Source of the DNA: Pleionea sediminis
GTDB lineage: Bacteria > Pseudomonadota > Gammaproteobacteria > Enterobacterales > Kangiellaceae
Assembly (NCBI RefSeq): GCF_007570825.1
Contig: NZ_SUNB01000003.1
Span: 186,001-250,000, forward strand
Direction: 5' to 3'
DNA: 64,000 nucleotides
Position 1 is the stretch's first letter, and every line of letters starts with the position of its first letter. A program made the translations under genes and the position numbers. Below the pieces are notes generated by a model, which ran no database searches, had not been told where the DNA came from, and saw only the letters and a list, made by a program, of their open reading frames with translations. Below, piece by piece: positions 8,103 through 16,806 of this stretch.

Positions 8103-9188
8103 TTACTTAAGCTTTCCCGACTCTATTAACTCGATAAAGTGGTTTCGAATATCGAGAATAAGTGTTTGATAATCAAGTTCTGTTTGGTTACTTGCAGAAG
8201 CGATTACCAAGTCATACTTTGGAATAATCCAGAATTGTGATGTCCCTCCAATACTACCTCCACCATGACCTATCCAATCACCATAATCTTTATCCTCAAC
8301 TACACGAAATCCAATACCATATTGATTATCCTGTCCAGAATCTGTTTTATAACTACGCCAAAATAAATCTTTTGATTCCTTATTAAAATATTTTTCAGTT
8401 AGTAATGATAATCCAAACAAAACCATATCATTTGTAGTACTCAAATATCCACCTGCAGGAAGCTTGTAGTAATTATCAACCTCCTTTTCATTGAAAAATA
8501 CAGAGTTTTCATTTCGGTAATAACGAACCCTATTGGGTATAATATTAGCAAGAGAATCAGCAACCGTATTCTTCATACCCAGGGGACGAAATAGTTCTTC
8601 ATTCATTAACTCGTCAAAGTCTTGACCTGAAGCAGCTTCTAAAGCAGCACCAAGAAGAACATAGCCATACGAAGAATATCGATAAGCTGTACCAGGCTTA
8701 TGAATTAAAGCATCGTTCTTAAATATAGAGAGCGAACTATTTAAGTCCGGATAATGAACGTCTGAATAAGGTTCGTTATCTCTATAATGGCGTATTCCAG
8801 CCAAATGAGTTGCGACTTGAAGAACTGTAAAGCTATTTTCCTTCTTTGGAAAACTTGGCACATACTTTCTTATATCTTTATATAGATCTATCTTACTATC
8901 TTTATAGAGTTCATTAAGCACAAATCCGGTGAAAGGCTTAGCGACACTTCCGATTCGAAATTTACTTTTACTGGGATTAACTGAAACTTTCTGCTCTAAA
9001 TCAGCTAAACCTAACCCTATCGACCAAACGATTCTATCTTGGTAACCAATTGACAATGATAAACCTGGTGGTTTAACCTCTTCAAAGTATTCGGTTACAA
9101 TAGCCCTTGCTTCATTAAAAGGTTTATCTTTGCTATCGCCAAATACCGAAATTGGTAACAATAAGATCAAAGTAATAATACGAGCCAC
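8103..9188 (-). CDS. Serine hydrolase of the beta-lactamase / D,D-peptidase class C fold
   Basis: 361 residues with a Sec signal peptide (residues 1-17). The SxxK motif is SVAK (Ser81-Lys84), the second motif is Tyr171-Ser-Ser in place of the usual YxN, and the third is His308-Gly-Gly. These mark the penicillin-binding-protein-like serine hydrolases, which include class C beta-lactamases, esterases and D-amino-acid peptidases. The YSS variant and the HGG motif argue against a true AmpC beta-lactamase (YAN, KTG). It should be periplasmic. The substrate cannot be told from sequence. Confidence 0.85.
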   Translation of the reverse strand: MARIITLILLLPISVFGDSKDKPFNEARAIVTEYFEEVKPPGLSLSIGYQDRIVWSIGLGLADLEQKVSVNPSKSKFRIGSVAKPFTGFVLNELYKDSKIDLYKDIRKYVPSFPKKENSFTVLQVATHLAGIRHYRDNEPYSDVHYPDLNSSLSIFKNDALIHKPGTAYRYSSYGYVLLGAALEAASGQDFDELMNEELFRPLGMKNTVADSLANIIPNRVRYYRNENSVFFNEKEVDNYYKLPAGGYLSTTNDMVLFGLSLLTEKYFNKESKDLFWRSYKTDSGQDNQYGIGFRVVEDKDYGDWIGHGGGSIGGTSQFWIIPKYDLVIASASNQTELDYQTLILDIRNHFIELIESGKLK

Positions 9189-9334
9189 TACAAGCCACCT
9201 ATAAAAGAGTCTAGAAAAATACGTATACTAACTATCGGTTTCTAATTTAAACTATTCGCTTTCATTTTAGAGTATTTCTCTTGAGTTCGCTTAATAATAC
9301 GTATTTAAATTTCAATATTGTCAAAACAAGTTCT

Positions 9335-9721
9335 TTAGTTTCGTATAAATAACCAGATCATAAAAACTACGACCCCGATAAAAAATATGGCTTGGGCAAC
9401 GTTTTGATTTGGCTCTTCGTAAAGCATATTTTGCAAATCTTCTTTTCTTCTAGCTTCTTTCTCCCGCTCTAATTCTTCTGGTATTTTGACACGTTTTCTC
9501 TGCAGATCATTTTCAACTCTTTTAATCTGATACATTACGATATTGCCGCGAATAACACGCAAAACAATCATCGATAAGAAGCCACTAAAAATGGCGGCCC
9601 ATAATGGATATTCCAAATACCAAATTATTCGAAACGTCACAAAACCAATCGTTACAACTAGAATAGAAAATCCAAACGACGCTGAATGTTGGTTTAGGTG
9701 ATGTCCATCTTGCTCATTCAT
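9335..9721 (-). CDS. Small membrane protein of unknown function
   Basis: About 128 residues from the ATG at 9721; a TTG at 9736 is also in frame. It has two hydrophobic spans near the N-terminus (FSILVVTIGFVTFRIIW and LWAAIFSGFLSMIVLRVI), a charged helix rich in Arg, Glu and Lys, and a final C-terminal span (AIFFIGVVVFMIWLFIR). I do not recognise the family. It lies upstream of the YidD/TM2 pair's 3' end on the same strand but is separated from it by 119 bp. Confidence 0.6.
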   Translation of the reverse strand: MNEQDGHHLNQHSASFGFSILVVTIGFVTFRIIWYLEYPLWAAIFSGFLSMIVLRVIRGNIVMYQIKRVENDLQRKRVKIPEELEREKEARRKEDLQNMLYEEPNQNVAQAIFFIGVVVFMIWLFIRN

Positions 9722-9839
9722 CACAACTAATCTCAACCGAGTACTACCTATTAGAAAACCATCTAAATCTCTAACCTTTATATCCCCAACTACAAAACAT
9801 CCAGTTTTTTAATTCAGTATAAATGGGTTAAATATCAAA

Positions 9840-10220
9840 CTATAAGAACTGCTTTAACTTTTCTTTTATAAGATCATTATTATACTGAAACACCACCACT
9901 TGAGCTCGGAAAAGCTCATAGATTTCAACCAAGGTTACTGCTGCCACAAGTATCCACCCCAAAAGATTACCAGCTACGACTATCCAGATACCTAAAACAA
10001 ATATGAGCAGTTCTGAAATGGCTCGCCCTACTCTACCAAGATAAAAGTGATGTAGACCCGCAAATAGACCAAAATTAAGCGCGGCGTAAGTATCGGGATC
10101 TTTAAGTTCGTTTTTCAACTCAGAATAGATGCGAGCGCGATCATCATCTGAAAGTTGTGAAATAAGCTTCCGCAGTTCATCTTGGTCATTTTCAAGTTTA
10201 TCTAACAAGGTTTTATTCAT
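9840..10220 (-). CDS. TM2-domain-like membrane protein, coupled to yidD
   Basis: 126 residues from the ATG at 10220. An N-terminal acidic helical region is followed by AALNFGLFAGLHHFYLGR and a second membrane helix, the arrangement of TM2 domains (two membrane helices with a short turn and a G...HHFYLGR motif). Its start codon lies inside the last codons of yidD, overlapping by 8 bp, so translation is probably coupled. The role is unknown. Linkage to a membrane-insertion factor suggests an envelope job, which is inference. Confidence 0.7.
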   Translation of the reverse strand: MNKTLLDKLENDQDELRKLISQLSDDDRARIYSELKNELKDPDTYAALNFGLFAGLHHFYLGRVGRAISELLIFVLGIWIVVAGNLLGWILVAAVTLVEIYELFRAQVVVFQYNNDLIKEKLKQFL

Positions 10221-10452
10221 AGTCGAGTACTTTTGGCACGGGATCCTGCTTTCTTTCAATGCAGTGACGATCATTACAACGACAAAGACGTCGCCAACCT
10301 AACTTCACTCCCGTCAACACACCATGATGTTCAATCGCCTGCTTCATGTATTCAGAACAGGACGGTGTAAAGTTACAAGCAACGTTGAATCGTCTCTCTC
10401 CACCGCGGGCTTGATAGCGGTTGATCATCCGGATTATTAGCGACTTTAACAT
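10213..10452 (-). CDS. yidD: Membrane protein insertion efficiency factor YidD
   Basis: 79 residues with the YidD signature: INRYQ, CNFTPSCSEYMKQAIEHHG, and KLGWRRLCRCN with the conserved cysteines. YidD is a small amphipathic protein on the inner face of the cytoplasmic membrane that aids YidC-dependent insertion. In most gammaproteobacteria it sits between rnpA and yidC. Here it stands alone with a TM2-like partner, so it may be a second copy or a relocated one. Confidence 0.88.
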   Translation of the reverse strand: MLKSLIIRMINRYQARGGERRFNVACNFTPSCSEYMKQAIEHHGVLTGVKLGWRRLCRCNDRHCIERKQDPVPKVLDYE

Positions 10453-10481
10453 GTTCAGAAACTTCTAACTAATGGACAACA

Positions 10482-10697
10482 TTAACGTCCCAGAGTGACA
10501 ATGACCGCTTCACGCGACCAGAACAACCAGAAGCGTTTGTTCTCAAGCACTTGAAAAACCACCTGCCAGCCTTTGGCGGCTTCTTCGTTCAACGTCGCTT
10601 CCAGCTTTTGTAATGGTAACCCAGAAGAACCGAGCAATATGGTCCCACACCCACCTTCGACAACGTAAATGACTTTATATTCTTTAAACTGCGCCAT
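10482..10697 (-). CDS. DUF4177 domain protein
   Basis: 71 residues. An FKEYKVIYV strand, a central LQKLEATLNEEAAKGWQVV helix and a final EAVIVTLGR strand match the small DUF4177 fold. That fold often reports on membrane or stress functions but has no known activity. It is 30 bp upstream of yidD on the same strand and may share its transcript. Confidence 0.75.
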   Translation of the reverse strand: MAQFKEYKVIYVVEGGCGTILLGSSGLPLQKLEATLNEEAAKGWQVVFQVLENKRFWLFWSREAVIVTLGR

Positions 10698-10920
10698 GTT
10701 TACTCCTATCTGTTTTATTTTTGGACGAAAATGATGGTCTTCTTATTTTTGGTGATTACAATAAATCGCAAATAAGATATGTGACTTAATCATGTTTTAT
10801 AGAGTGTAGCACAGCGAAATTCGGCCTAGTTTATTGCTCATAAGAGAGATAAGACTGACACGTTAAACATTAAGTCCCTCTACGGCGTTTTGCATGTCAC
10901 TCCCTATCTTGAACAATATC

Positions 10921-10974
10921 TATTCGTAAACCTAGATCTATTCGTGAACCTAGGTCTCTCCGTAAATCTAGACT
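10921..10974. repeat. Three 18-bp tandem repeats in the promoter region of the PHA-system gene
   Basis: Units 10921-10938, 10939-10956 and 10957-10974 share the pattern T(A/C)T(T/C)CGT(A/G)AA(C/T)CTAG(A/G)(T/C)(C/T). The first two differ at two positions and the third is more diverged. They end 63 bp before the chosen start of the PHA-system gene, within a 340-bp intergenic stretch (10698-11037) that holds nothing else I can identify. They could bind a regulator or be a passive minisatellite. Confidence 0.7.
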
Positions 10975-11037
10975 TCCCAACACAATATCATTATATTGGC
11001 CTTGAAATCTTTAATGAAAATGGAACTAAGAACGGCA

Positions 11038-11316
11038 ATGGCAGATATTCAAATATCAAAAACACACCAAATGACACAACAACAAGTCCGCACGAAAGTG
11101 GATGAGATGACGCAAGATCTCAAAAATGATCTTGGTTTAACCACTCAATGGCTTGACGATAACCGACTGAGTTTCGAACGAAGTGGTGCCAGTGGCCTGT
11201 TAACATTGTCGGATCAGAAAGTAACCGTTGAAGTGAAACTCAACTTCCTATTAAGAGCAATGAAAGGTACCATCGAACAAGAGCTCCAAAAAGCGTTGAC
11301 TAAAACATTCGACTAA
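11038..11316 (+). CDS. Polyhydroxyalkanoic-acid-system family protein
   Basis: 92 residues from the ATG at 11038, chosen because members of this family begin MADI-(K/Q)-I followed by a His and a helix. The sequence then has a Q..V..KVDEM helix, the SFERSGASGLLTLSD strand pair and the VEVKLNFLLRAMKGTIEQEL segment typical of the family. Such proteins are often linked to polyhydroxyalkanoate granules in related bacteria, but many occur without PHA genes nearby, as here. A small soluble protein; function not proven. Confidence 0.78.
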   Translation: MADIQISKTHQMTQQQVRTKVDEMTQDLKNDLGLTTQWLDDNRLSFERSGASGLLTLSDQKVTVEVKLNFLLRAMKGTIEQELQKALTKTFD

Positions 11317-11405
11317 TTCCACTGGCTTGAATTATTTAAACCACTGCCTCTTTCAAGCCAACACTCAGGCTTATAATCTGAGGCAGATAATCTTAGGCAA
11401 ACAAC

Positions 11406-11609
11406 ATGACGACAGCAATAATTATCATCATTTTGGTCTTCGCCTTTATCATCGGCGGCATGATCACACTACTCAAGTCGGCCAAGCATAAATTTCCCAA
11501 TACTTACGATAAATCCAAAGTCGGTTTTGACGATGAAGATGACTGGCCAAAGAAAAAGTCTGAAAACCCTAATAAGAACGCGGACGAAGATGAAGACGAA
11601 AAAAGTTAA
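11406..11609 (+). CDS. Small single-span membrane protein (DUF2897-like)
   Basis: 67 residues: one N-terminal membrane helix (AIIIIILVFAFIIGGMITLL), a basic KSAKHKF stretch, then a Lys/Asp/Glu-rich tail. This is the layout of DUF2897 proteins, which are common in gammaproteobacteria and have no known role. It may share a transcript with the PHA-system gene 90 bp upstream. Confidence 0.65.
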   Translation: MTTAIIIIILVFAFIIGGMITLLKSAKHKFPNTYDKSKVGFDDEDDWPKKKSENPNKNADEDEDEKS

Positions 11610-11698
11610 CAAAAACTTCTAAATACATCTATTACTCTGCACATACTCAATTATAGTTTGTTTCGCCCGCTATCTGGATTACAAATGATGGTCTTCAT

Positions 11699-13063
11699 TC
11701 AATTTTGATTTAATTCGTTTAATTGATTGAAAACCAGAGTCTCTCTTTCAGCTCTTTCTTTTTGCCCTGCAAGCTCTGCAAGATGCGGTGAATAAAATTT
11801 ACATTCTGTGAGCCCGCTTAGAGCATTATCAATCTGCGAAAGCAATACACTTGGACTAATGTCTGGATGAGCAGCAACTTTTCCTGCAACTATGTTTTTA
11901 GTTTCGTCTGAATGATGAGTGTGATCTGAATTCTCATCGTTCCAACACTCATCACATAACACACGATAATTTTCTGTGTGCACATAGACAATTGAGTCTC
12001 TTTCAAGTGATGTGCTTATATTAGCAATCTTATTTTTTTCGTCTTGCACAGCAACAAAATCATACAGTTGATAATTAAACTTAATCAAAGTCGATAAGTG
12101 AGGAAACACGGCAATTTTCTCATCACCATATTTATGGTAAGTAATGGGAGCGCCATCAGTTAAAATCACATCGCCATAATTAACTCCCAAATCTTGATAT
12201 AGAACACTTCTTATAATCCCATGGCATGGGCTTAAACGCTCAATCCATATAGTTTCTTCTAAACCAGGATCATCAGAAGTTGAATTTCGCTCTGCCAAAG
12301 GCCGTTCTGCCAATTTAACCTTGCAGTCAGGAAATCCACCTTCTGGTAGATCAAATCGACCTAATTCAATCTTGCAACCAATTTTCTTCCATATATCAAG
12401 TGCTACCTCGCCATTTCTAGCTCCTGTTGCGCAGATTCCTAAGTTCCACAAATAACTTTCGGCTGGTTCCTCGAGTAAACTAAGTCCTTTTTGATTTGCT
12501 ACCATACCTTCAGAAAAGTAACCGCGAGTTTTACAAAATAATCCAAAGCGATAGTGATACGGAGGATACTCAGGGTCTATAGCTATCAGTTGTTTACAAG
12601 TATCATAAGCCATTTCGTCATACTGACGTCCTATCAAGCGAGTCGTTGTTGCAAGCGCGCTCAGGATATACTTCCTCCACTCTTCACCACATTCTTTCAA
12701 TTCGAAAGATAGCTTTTGAACTAGCTGTTTGAATAACGGGCTCTCTGACGGGCTAGAATTTAAATCATCTATATCGCGAGCTGCTTCTAATGCTTCAGCG
12801 ACTAAACATATCATCCTAATATCATTACAGTATGAATTAAAAATTTTACTTAAAATATCTAAAGACTGATCAAATGGAAGCAAGAATTGGTTGACGATAT
12901 TAATTAAACTTTGTGCAGCTTTTTCTTGACTCTCTTGCATATTCATTAGCTCGTCAATCGCTACCTGAGCAACTTCATCATTTTCTTCCTTGAGCATCGT
13001 GACAACTTTTTCTTCAAGAGTGGTTATTTGATCTTTGGTAAGAACGCTTTTGACTTCTGACAT
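11699..13063 (-). CDS. Large helical (TPR-like) protein of unknown function at the end of the immunity island
   Basis: 454 residues. The N-terminal 240 residues are all-helical with TPR-like spacing (EYPPYHYRFGLFCKTRGYF, AESYLWNLGICATGARNG). The C-terminal half is mixed and ends in a Cys/His-rich patch (RVLCDECWND followed by DHTHHSDE) and a Glu-rich helix. No signal peptide. I do not recognise a named family. It lies downstream of the immunity-like gene run on the same strand, so it may be an accessory of the polymorphic-toxin locus, but that rests on position alone. Confidence 0.7.
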   Translation of the reverse strand: MSEVKSVLTKDQITTLEEKVVTMLKEENDEVAQVAIDELMNMQESQEKAAQSLINIVNQFLLPFDQSLDILSKIFNSYCNDIRMICLVAEALEAARDIDDLNSSPSESPLFKQLVQKLSFELKECGEEWRKYILSALATTTRLIGRQYDEMAYDTCKQLIAIDPEYPPYHYRFGLFCKTRGYFSEGMVANQKGLSLLEEPAESYLWNLGICATGARNGEVALDIWKKIGCKIELGRFDLPEGGFPDCKVKLAERPLAERNSTSDDPGLEETIWIERLSPCHGIIRSVLYQDLGVNYGDVILTDGAPITYHKYGDEKIAVFPHLSTLIKFNYQLYDFVAVQDEKNKIANISTSLERDSIVYVHTENYRVLCDECWNDENSDHTHHSDETKNIVAGKVAAHPDISPSVLLSQIDNALSGLTECKFYSPHLAELAGQKERAERETLVFNQLNELNQN

Positions 13064-13151
13064 GTATTCTTATCCTTGATAATCTGATACTTGATTGTAT
13101 CAAAACAACATACTTTTGTTCATCAATAAACTCGGGTTCATAAACCCTTAA

Positions 13152-13649
13152 TTACTTTGGGGGTGTCGCTCTCTCATAACACCTTTCCTTAGGCTTATGA
13201 CTAACAGTTGAATTTCCGGAAAAAAGCTTATCAACTTCTTCTTTCTTGTAACTACTAAACATGCTCACACTAAAGACTGTTTCAGAATGAACCGCTTTTC
13301 GAGATTTATTGAACGAAGTCGGTTTAAACTTCCATTTTTTTATAGCCTGAATAGCAGACTTAGAGAAACGCTTTGACTGGGGATAGATCCACTCTACTTC
13401 CGGATTTACTACATTGCCATCTGAATCGATTATATAAGATACTTTTACACAACCATCAATCTTTCTATCAATTAATTCAGAATAAAAATCAGGATATTCC
13501 ATTTTATAATCCACCCAGTATTTATTGTTATCGTTAAATAGTAACGACTCCTTATTATATTTAGGTTTATCATCAAATTGGGTGTAATTAACAACACAAC
13601 TTGACATCAAAAACAAAGAAACTACAATCACAATAGTTCTAAAACACAT
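13152..13649 (-). CDS. Lipoprotein with a TonB C-terminal-type domain
   Basis: From the ATG at 13649 the protein opens with a lipoprotein signal (lipobox LMSSC). The rest matches the TonB C-terminal fold: a GCVKVSYIIDSDGNVVNPEV strand pair and an SAIQAIKKWKFKPT helix-strand. The pair of periplasmic motifs is strong. Single-domain lipoproteins of this type occur widely and are not energy transducers, because they lack the TonB proline-rich arm and membrane helix. A GTG at 13667 is another possible start. Role unknown. Confidence 0.75.
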   Translation of the reverse strand: MCFRTIVIVVSLFLMSSCVVNYTQFDDKPKYNKESLLFNDNNKYWVDYKMEYPDFYSELIDRKIDGCVKVSYIIDSDGNVVNPEVEWIYPQSKRFSKSAIQAIKKWKFKPTSFNKSRKAVHSETVFSVSMFSSYKKEEVDKLFSGNSTVSHKPKERCYERATPPK

Positions 13650-13743
13650 AATATATTCAACTACCACTCTTATTAAATTTCAAATTCATTTTAGAAAGCC
13701 AACCCGTCTAACCTTCTCATATTTATTTCGTGAAAAAATCAAC

Positions 13744-14229
13744 TTAATCACTATTTTCCCAAGTCAAAATACCTTTTTTACCATTTATCCCATAAATTAC
13801 AGACCCCATATCCGGTGTCCATTCAGCAGGTAACTTAGGGAATCTTTCAGGATGCGATCCTATCTCAACATATATCCAAGCTTCATGGCTATTCTTCAGA
13901 TTTGCTCTATCGACTTTGAAGATTTTCGAGATAAAGGACAACGCCAGGATTCGGTCAATCTCAATAGCGTCTTTCTCGTCTATTCCATCAAAACAAAACC
14001 CTTGGTGTTTAGGCCCAGTAAAATAATCGATGAGCATTTTTTCCTGATCTATATATTCATCAACTATCGGGAGATAACAACCTTCAATAGTTGGATATAA
14101 GCAATTAACGCCTCCAGTTTGATTGGTATAAACCAAGCCGGAATTCAATTGGATGATGACTCCCAATCCTCCAGTACCAGAGAGATTTATTAATGGCTTT
14201 TTAATTGCGTTTAGTTCAGGATATTTCAT
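13744..14229 (-). CDS. DUF6210-like protein, possible immunity protein
   Basis: About 161 residues from the ATG at 14229, which has an AGG ribosome-binding site seven bases upstream. The N-terminal pattern SGTGGLGVIIQLNSGLVYTN with a following GG fits the DUF6210 family as I remember it. That family is found in toxin-immunity neighbourhoods. The end of the protein is LTWENSD. It belongs to an AT-rich, same-strand run behind the Rhs gene. The family call is moderate and the immunity role is inferred from the neighbours. Confidence 0.55.
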   Translation of the reverse strand: MKYPELNAIKKPLINLSGTGGLGVIIQLNSGLVYTNQTGGVNCLYPTIEGCYLPIVDEYIDQEKMLIDYFTGPKHQGFCFDGIDEKDAIEIDRILALSFISKIFKVDRANLKNSHEAWIYVEIGSHPERFPKLPAEWTPDMGSVIYGINGKKGILTWENSD

Positions 14230-14274
14230 GGTCAACCTACTATTTATATTCCTACTTGCAGAAAATAAAGATCA

Positions 14275-14511
14275 TTAATGCTTAACAGGAAGAACTCCCT
14301 TCTCATATTGTTCAATAAAATAAACCTGCTTTCCTATGCCGGCGTACAACACGTGTTCACTTCTACTATCAATTACAAGCTGAACTTTTTCTCCGCTTAA
14401 CTGTTGGTATTTTCCACCTACTAGCAAATCATAGATTTTATAGAAATCATCGCTATTCTTAGGTCGAACAACTAATCTTTCATCCTTCGGCTGATAAGAA
14501 TAAATTTTCAT
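14275..14511 (-). CDS. Small unknown protein in the immunity-like run
   Basis: 78 residues, no signal peptide, no membrane segment. It starts MKIYSYQPKDERLVVRP and has a central YQQLSGEKVQLVI strand pair. I do not recognise it. It sits tightly between the Imm11-like and DUF6210-like genes on the same strand and shares their AT-rich base use. Confidence 0.55.
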   Translation of the reverse strand: MKIYSYQPKDERLVVRPKNSDDFYKIYDLLVGGKYQQLSGEKVQLVIDSRSEHVLYAGIGKQVYFIEQYEKGVLPVKH

Positions 14512-14542
14512 AGTAACTGTATCATTTCTGGCTCACTTGCTA

Positions 14543-15085
14543 TCATTTGACGGTTCCTTTTAGAGTAAACTTAAGCCCTTTCAAATCGTGCTTGTTCACA
14601 AAACCAACAAACTCTTCCGTAACTAGTGGATAATCAGTAGGAATTAGACTTAATCGAAAAATTGGGTATTTCGAATAATCTAAATTTTTAAATACATACT
14701 TATCAACCCCAAAGATCATGCCATCGTCTTCAATAACTTTCGATTTCACTTGATCTAATGCATCTAAACAAATAGTTGTACTAAAGTAATAAAGAGCTTC
14801 TTCTTTATAGGTCATTTTATTCCAAAAACCACAATTCTTTATTATTTCAGAGATCAAGCTATATGCATTCTTGGTACACAGCAAACCATCAGAGTAAATC
14901 CAGGGAAAATCATATAATTCTAAACTTTTATCAAATTTTTCAGATGGTGACAATCCCATCAAATTCTCGGGTAGCCTTTCATACTTACCATGACCTATTT
15001 TTTCAGTAAGAATTTCTAAATTTTCACTACGCTCAAGAATAAAACAACTTTTTTCATCAGCAAGATCAAATGAGTAGATATTCAC
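14543..15085 (-). CDS. Imm11-type (DUF1629-like) immunity protein
   Basis: About 180 residues. I chose the GTG at 15085 because an AGGAT ribosome-binding site stands nine bases upstream; a GTG at 15094 is too close to it. The ending (FRLSLIP, then VTEEFVGFVNKHDLKGLKF) matches the C-terminus of imm11-family proteins, where a final (V/T)xxFVxxV...LKGL(K/R)F pattern is typical. These are polymorphic-toxin immunity proteins. No matching toxin tip is next to it, so it would be an orphan. Confidence 0.62.
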   Translation of the reverse strand: MNIYSFDLADEKSCFILERSENLEILTEKIGHGKYERLPENLMGLSPSEKFDKSLELYDFPWIYSDGLLCTKNAYSLISEIIKNCGFWNKMTYKEEALYYFSTTICLDALDQVKSKVIEDDGMIFGVDKYVFKNLDYSKYPIFRLSLIPTDYPLVTEEFVGFVNKHDLKGLKFTLKGTVK

Positions 15086-15098
15086 AAGAAACACATCC

Positions 15099-15500
15099 TT
15101 AATTCTCTACAAACTTGAGCTTTTTGCCGAATCTTTGCTTTAATACACTCCATGACTCTAAAGTTAACTCCCCAAACTCCAAAACTTCAATATCCCCTTT
15201 AGATTTCCATTTCATGGAAAAAATACCACTATTGTCATTCGATTGGTGGTAATAAAAGTACTCAACTTTGTTCCAAGATATAACAAACTTTGTATCACTG
15301 GTTTTTACCGAAATTAAATCTGGCTCTGATATTCCAATTGAAGAATTATTACTTTCATTATGAAATGAAATCAAAATTCCACTGTCATCATCCATAATAT
15401 TGAATTCTTTGGGCTTAAGCTCCCCATCAGAGCATCCGTTCAAACAGAAAGTCAGAAGAAAAAGAATGCTGATCGAAATATTGCTCACTTTAGACGCCAT
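15099..15500 (-). CDS. Small lipoprotein in the immunity-like run
   Basis: 133 residues with a clear lipoprotein signal (LLTFCLNGC, lipid Cys at 23). The mature part is beta-rich and unrecognised (KFVISWNKVEYFYYHQ). Periplasmic or outer-membrane lipoproteins sometimes act as immunity proteins for exported toxins, which would suit this island. That is inferred from position. Confidence 0.6.
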   Translation of the reverse strand: MASKVSNISISILFLLTFCLNGCSDGELKPKEFNIMDDDSGILISFHNESNNSSIGISEPDLISVKTSDTKFVISWNKVEYFYYHQSNDNSGIFSMKWKSKGDIEVLEFGELTLESWSVLKQRFGKKLKFVEN

Positions 15501-15528
15501 AATAGATTCGTTAAATATTTATGCATAA

Positions 15529-16005
15529 TTAAATCCTTTTCAAAGGTAAATCCAGTTGTTTTCTTATTGCTGTATCATATATTGATACTTTGCCATCAAA
15601 GTATTCTTTCAATCTCTCTTCCACATGGACTGAAAACCAAACGGTTAGAATCTCTAAAGATTCAATATCACTATCCGTCGCTTGAAAAAGCTCCCCATTT
15701 TGATAAACATAGGACTCCGTTGATCCAATGGGTTTATTGAGATATCTACCGGGCTCAGCAAGCTCAGCGGGTACTTTAATGACTCCAACTATAGGCCAAC
15801 ATAAATTTTCTAACTCATCAGTAGCCACAGGAACTCGAAAGGCAAGTTTTTTACCTAGCAAATCTTCTGGTAATGAATCGGAATTTGATACAAAATCATA
15901 AAATGCAACTTCGTTTCCATAACATAGCACACCAAATGCATCCCCTTTTTCTTCAAGATGAATTTTGAATACGCTTCCTATCACTAACTTACGTTTAGAC
16001 TTCAT
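15529..16005 (-). CDS. Imm26-family immunity protein
   Basis: 158 residues. The opening fits Imm26: a GSVFKIHLEEKGDAFGVLCY strand pair followed by an AFYDF segment, then LAFRVPV and a W-P-I-V-G strand. Imm26 proteins neutralise various polymorphic toxins. It is the third or fourth gene downstream of the Rhs gene and is not directly next to a matching toxin. Confidence 0.65.
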   Translation of the reverse strand: MKSKRKLVIGSVFKIHLEEKGDAFGVLCYGNEVAFYDFVSNSDSLPEDLLGKKLAFRVPVATDELENLCWPIVGVIKVPAELAEPGRYLNKPIGSTESYVYQNGELFQATDSDIESLEILTVWFSVHVEERLKEYFDGKVSIYDTAIRKQLDLPLKRI

Positions 16006-16023
16006 TTCTATTTACATCAACGA

Positions 16024-16521
16024 TCATTTATTGGATGAGATGTTCCTAACAAAGTAACTTTGATTATGTTTTTTTAGCTCAAAGCCTTTCGCATATGCTA
16101 ATGCGCTATGTTCTTCTAAAAAGCACTGCATATCAATCTCATTTCCATTGTCATCAACTCGATAAACCAACCAAGAAGGTTTAGATAAATTATCTTTTAC
16201 ATCGGTCAAGTCGTTCGAAGATATATCCATTGCGCTATATAATAGATTTAAACAAGACTCTGGATTAGATTCGAAACTACGTATATAAACAGAAACTCCT
16301 ATATCTTTGCTCTCTTTACTAAAACAATCTAAGAAGCTGTAAAAACACTCATTAATTTTGACATAACAGGAAAAACAGGTTCCAAGACCATCTTCAACAT
16401 ACTCATTAAAATTAAGGTCGTATTTTTCCTCTAGTTCTTGAACAGAGCATTGTATAACACAAAGTAAAACACTACTCGAAATTTCATTCCACTCATTACT
16501 GTCTATCTGAATTAGTTGCAT
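16024..16521 (-). CDS. Unknown two-part protein in the immunity-like run
   Basis: 165 residues, cytoplasmic. The N-terminal 110 residues hold a helical EELEEKYDLNFNEYVEDGLG-like segment and strand pairs resembling small immunity folds. The last 50 hold a VYRVDDNGNEIDMQCF...HNQSYFVRN pattern. That DDNGN...H(K/N)Q signature is found as a small separate domain in many proteobacterial unknown proteins. No firm family for the first part. Confidence 0.55.
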   Translation of the reverse strand: MQLIQIDSNEWNEISSSVLLCVIQCSVQELEEKYDLNFNEYVEDGLGTCFSCYVKINECFYSFLDCFSKESKDIGVSVYIRSFESNPESCLNLLYSAMDISSNDLTDVKDNLSKPSWLVYRVDDNGNEIDMQCFLEEHSALAYAKGFELKKHNQSYFVRNISSNK

Positions 16522-16541
16522 ATTTTTTCCAATGCTTCGTA

Positions 16542-16560
16542 AGGCTTCGCTTCGAAGCCT
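16542..16560. repeat. 8-bp stem hairpin between two immunity-like genes
   Basis: AGGCTTCG (16542-16549) and CGAAGCCT (16553-16560) form a perfect 8-bp stem with a 3-base loop, GC-rich in an AT-rich stretch. There is no T-run, so it is a poor intrinsic terminator. It lies 20-40 bp upstream of the gene ending at 16024. Confidence 0.55.
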
Positions 16561-16806
16561 CTTCTCCCACCAGTCTTCACCAATAACAAATTACTTACAT
16601 TAAAGAGATTGCTGTTAAATCCGTTACTAACTTGACTTTAAATGTAATTAGACATCTATAGTACCAAAATTTTGATAGGAAAGAGCTAAACTAATTTCTT
16701 CATTGATATTAAATTAAAATATATTTTCCATATAATAAATGAAATACGTAGGCGTTCAGCAATATATAAATACGTTACTTTTCATTTTCTTTTTCATTTT
16801 TAGAAA

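Noticed and set aside
8103-9188. AmpC beta-lactamase
   Set aside because: The YxN motif reads YSS and the third motif is HGG instead of KTG, which fits the wider serine-hydrolase family rather than a beta-lactamase.
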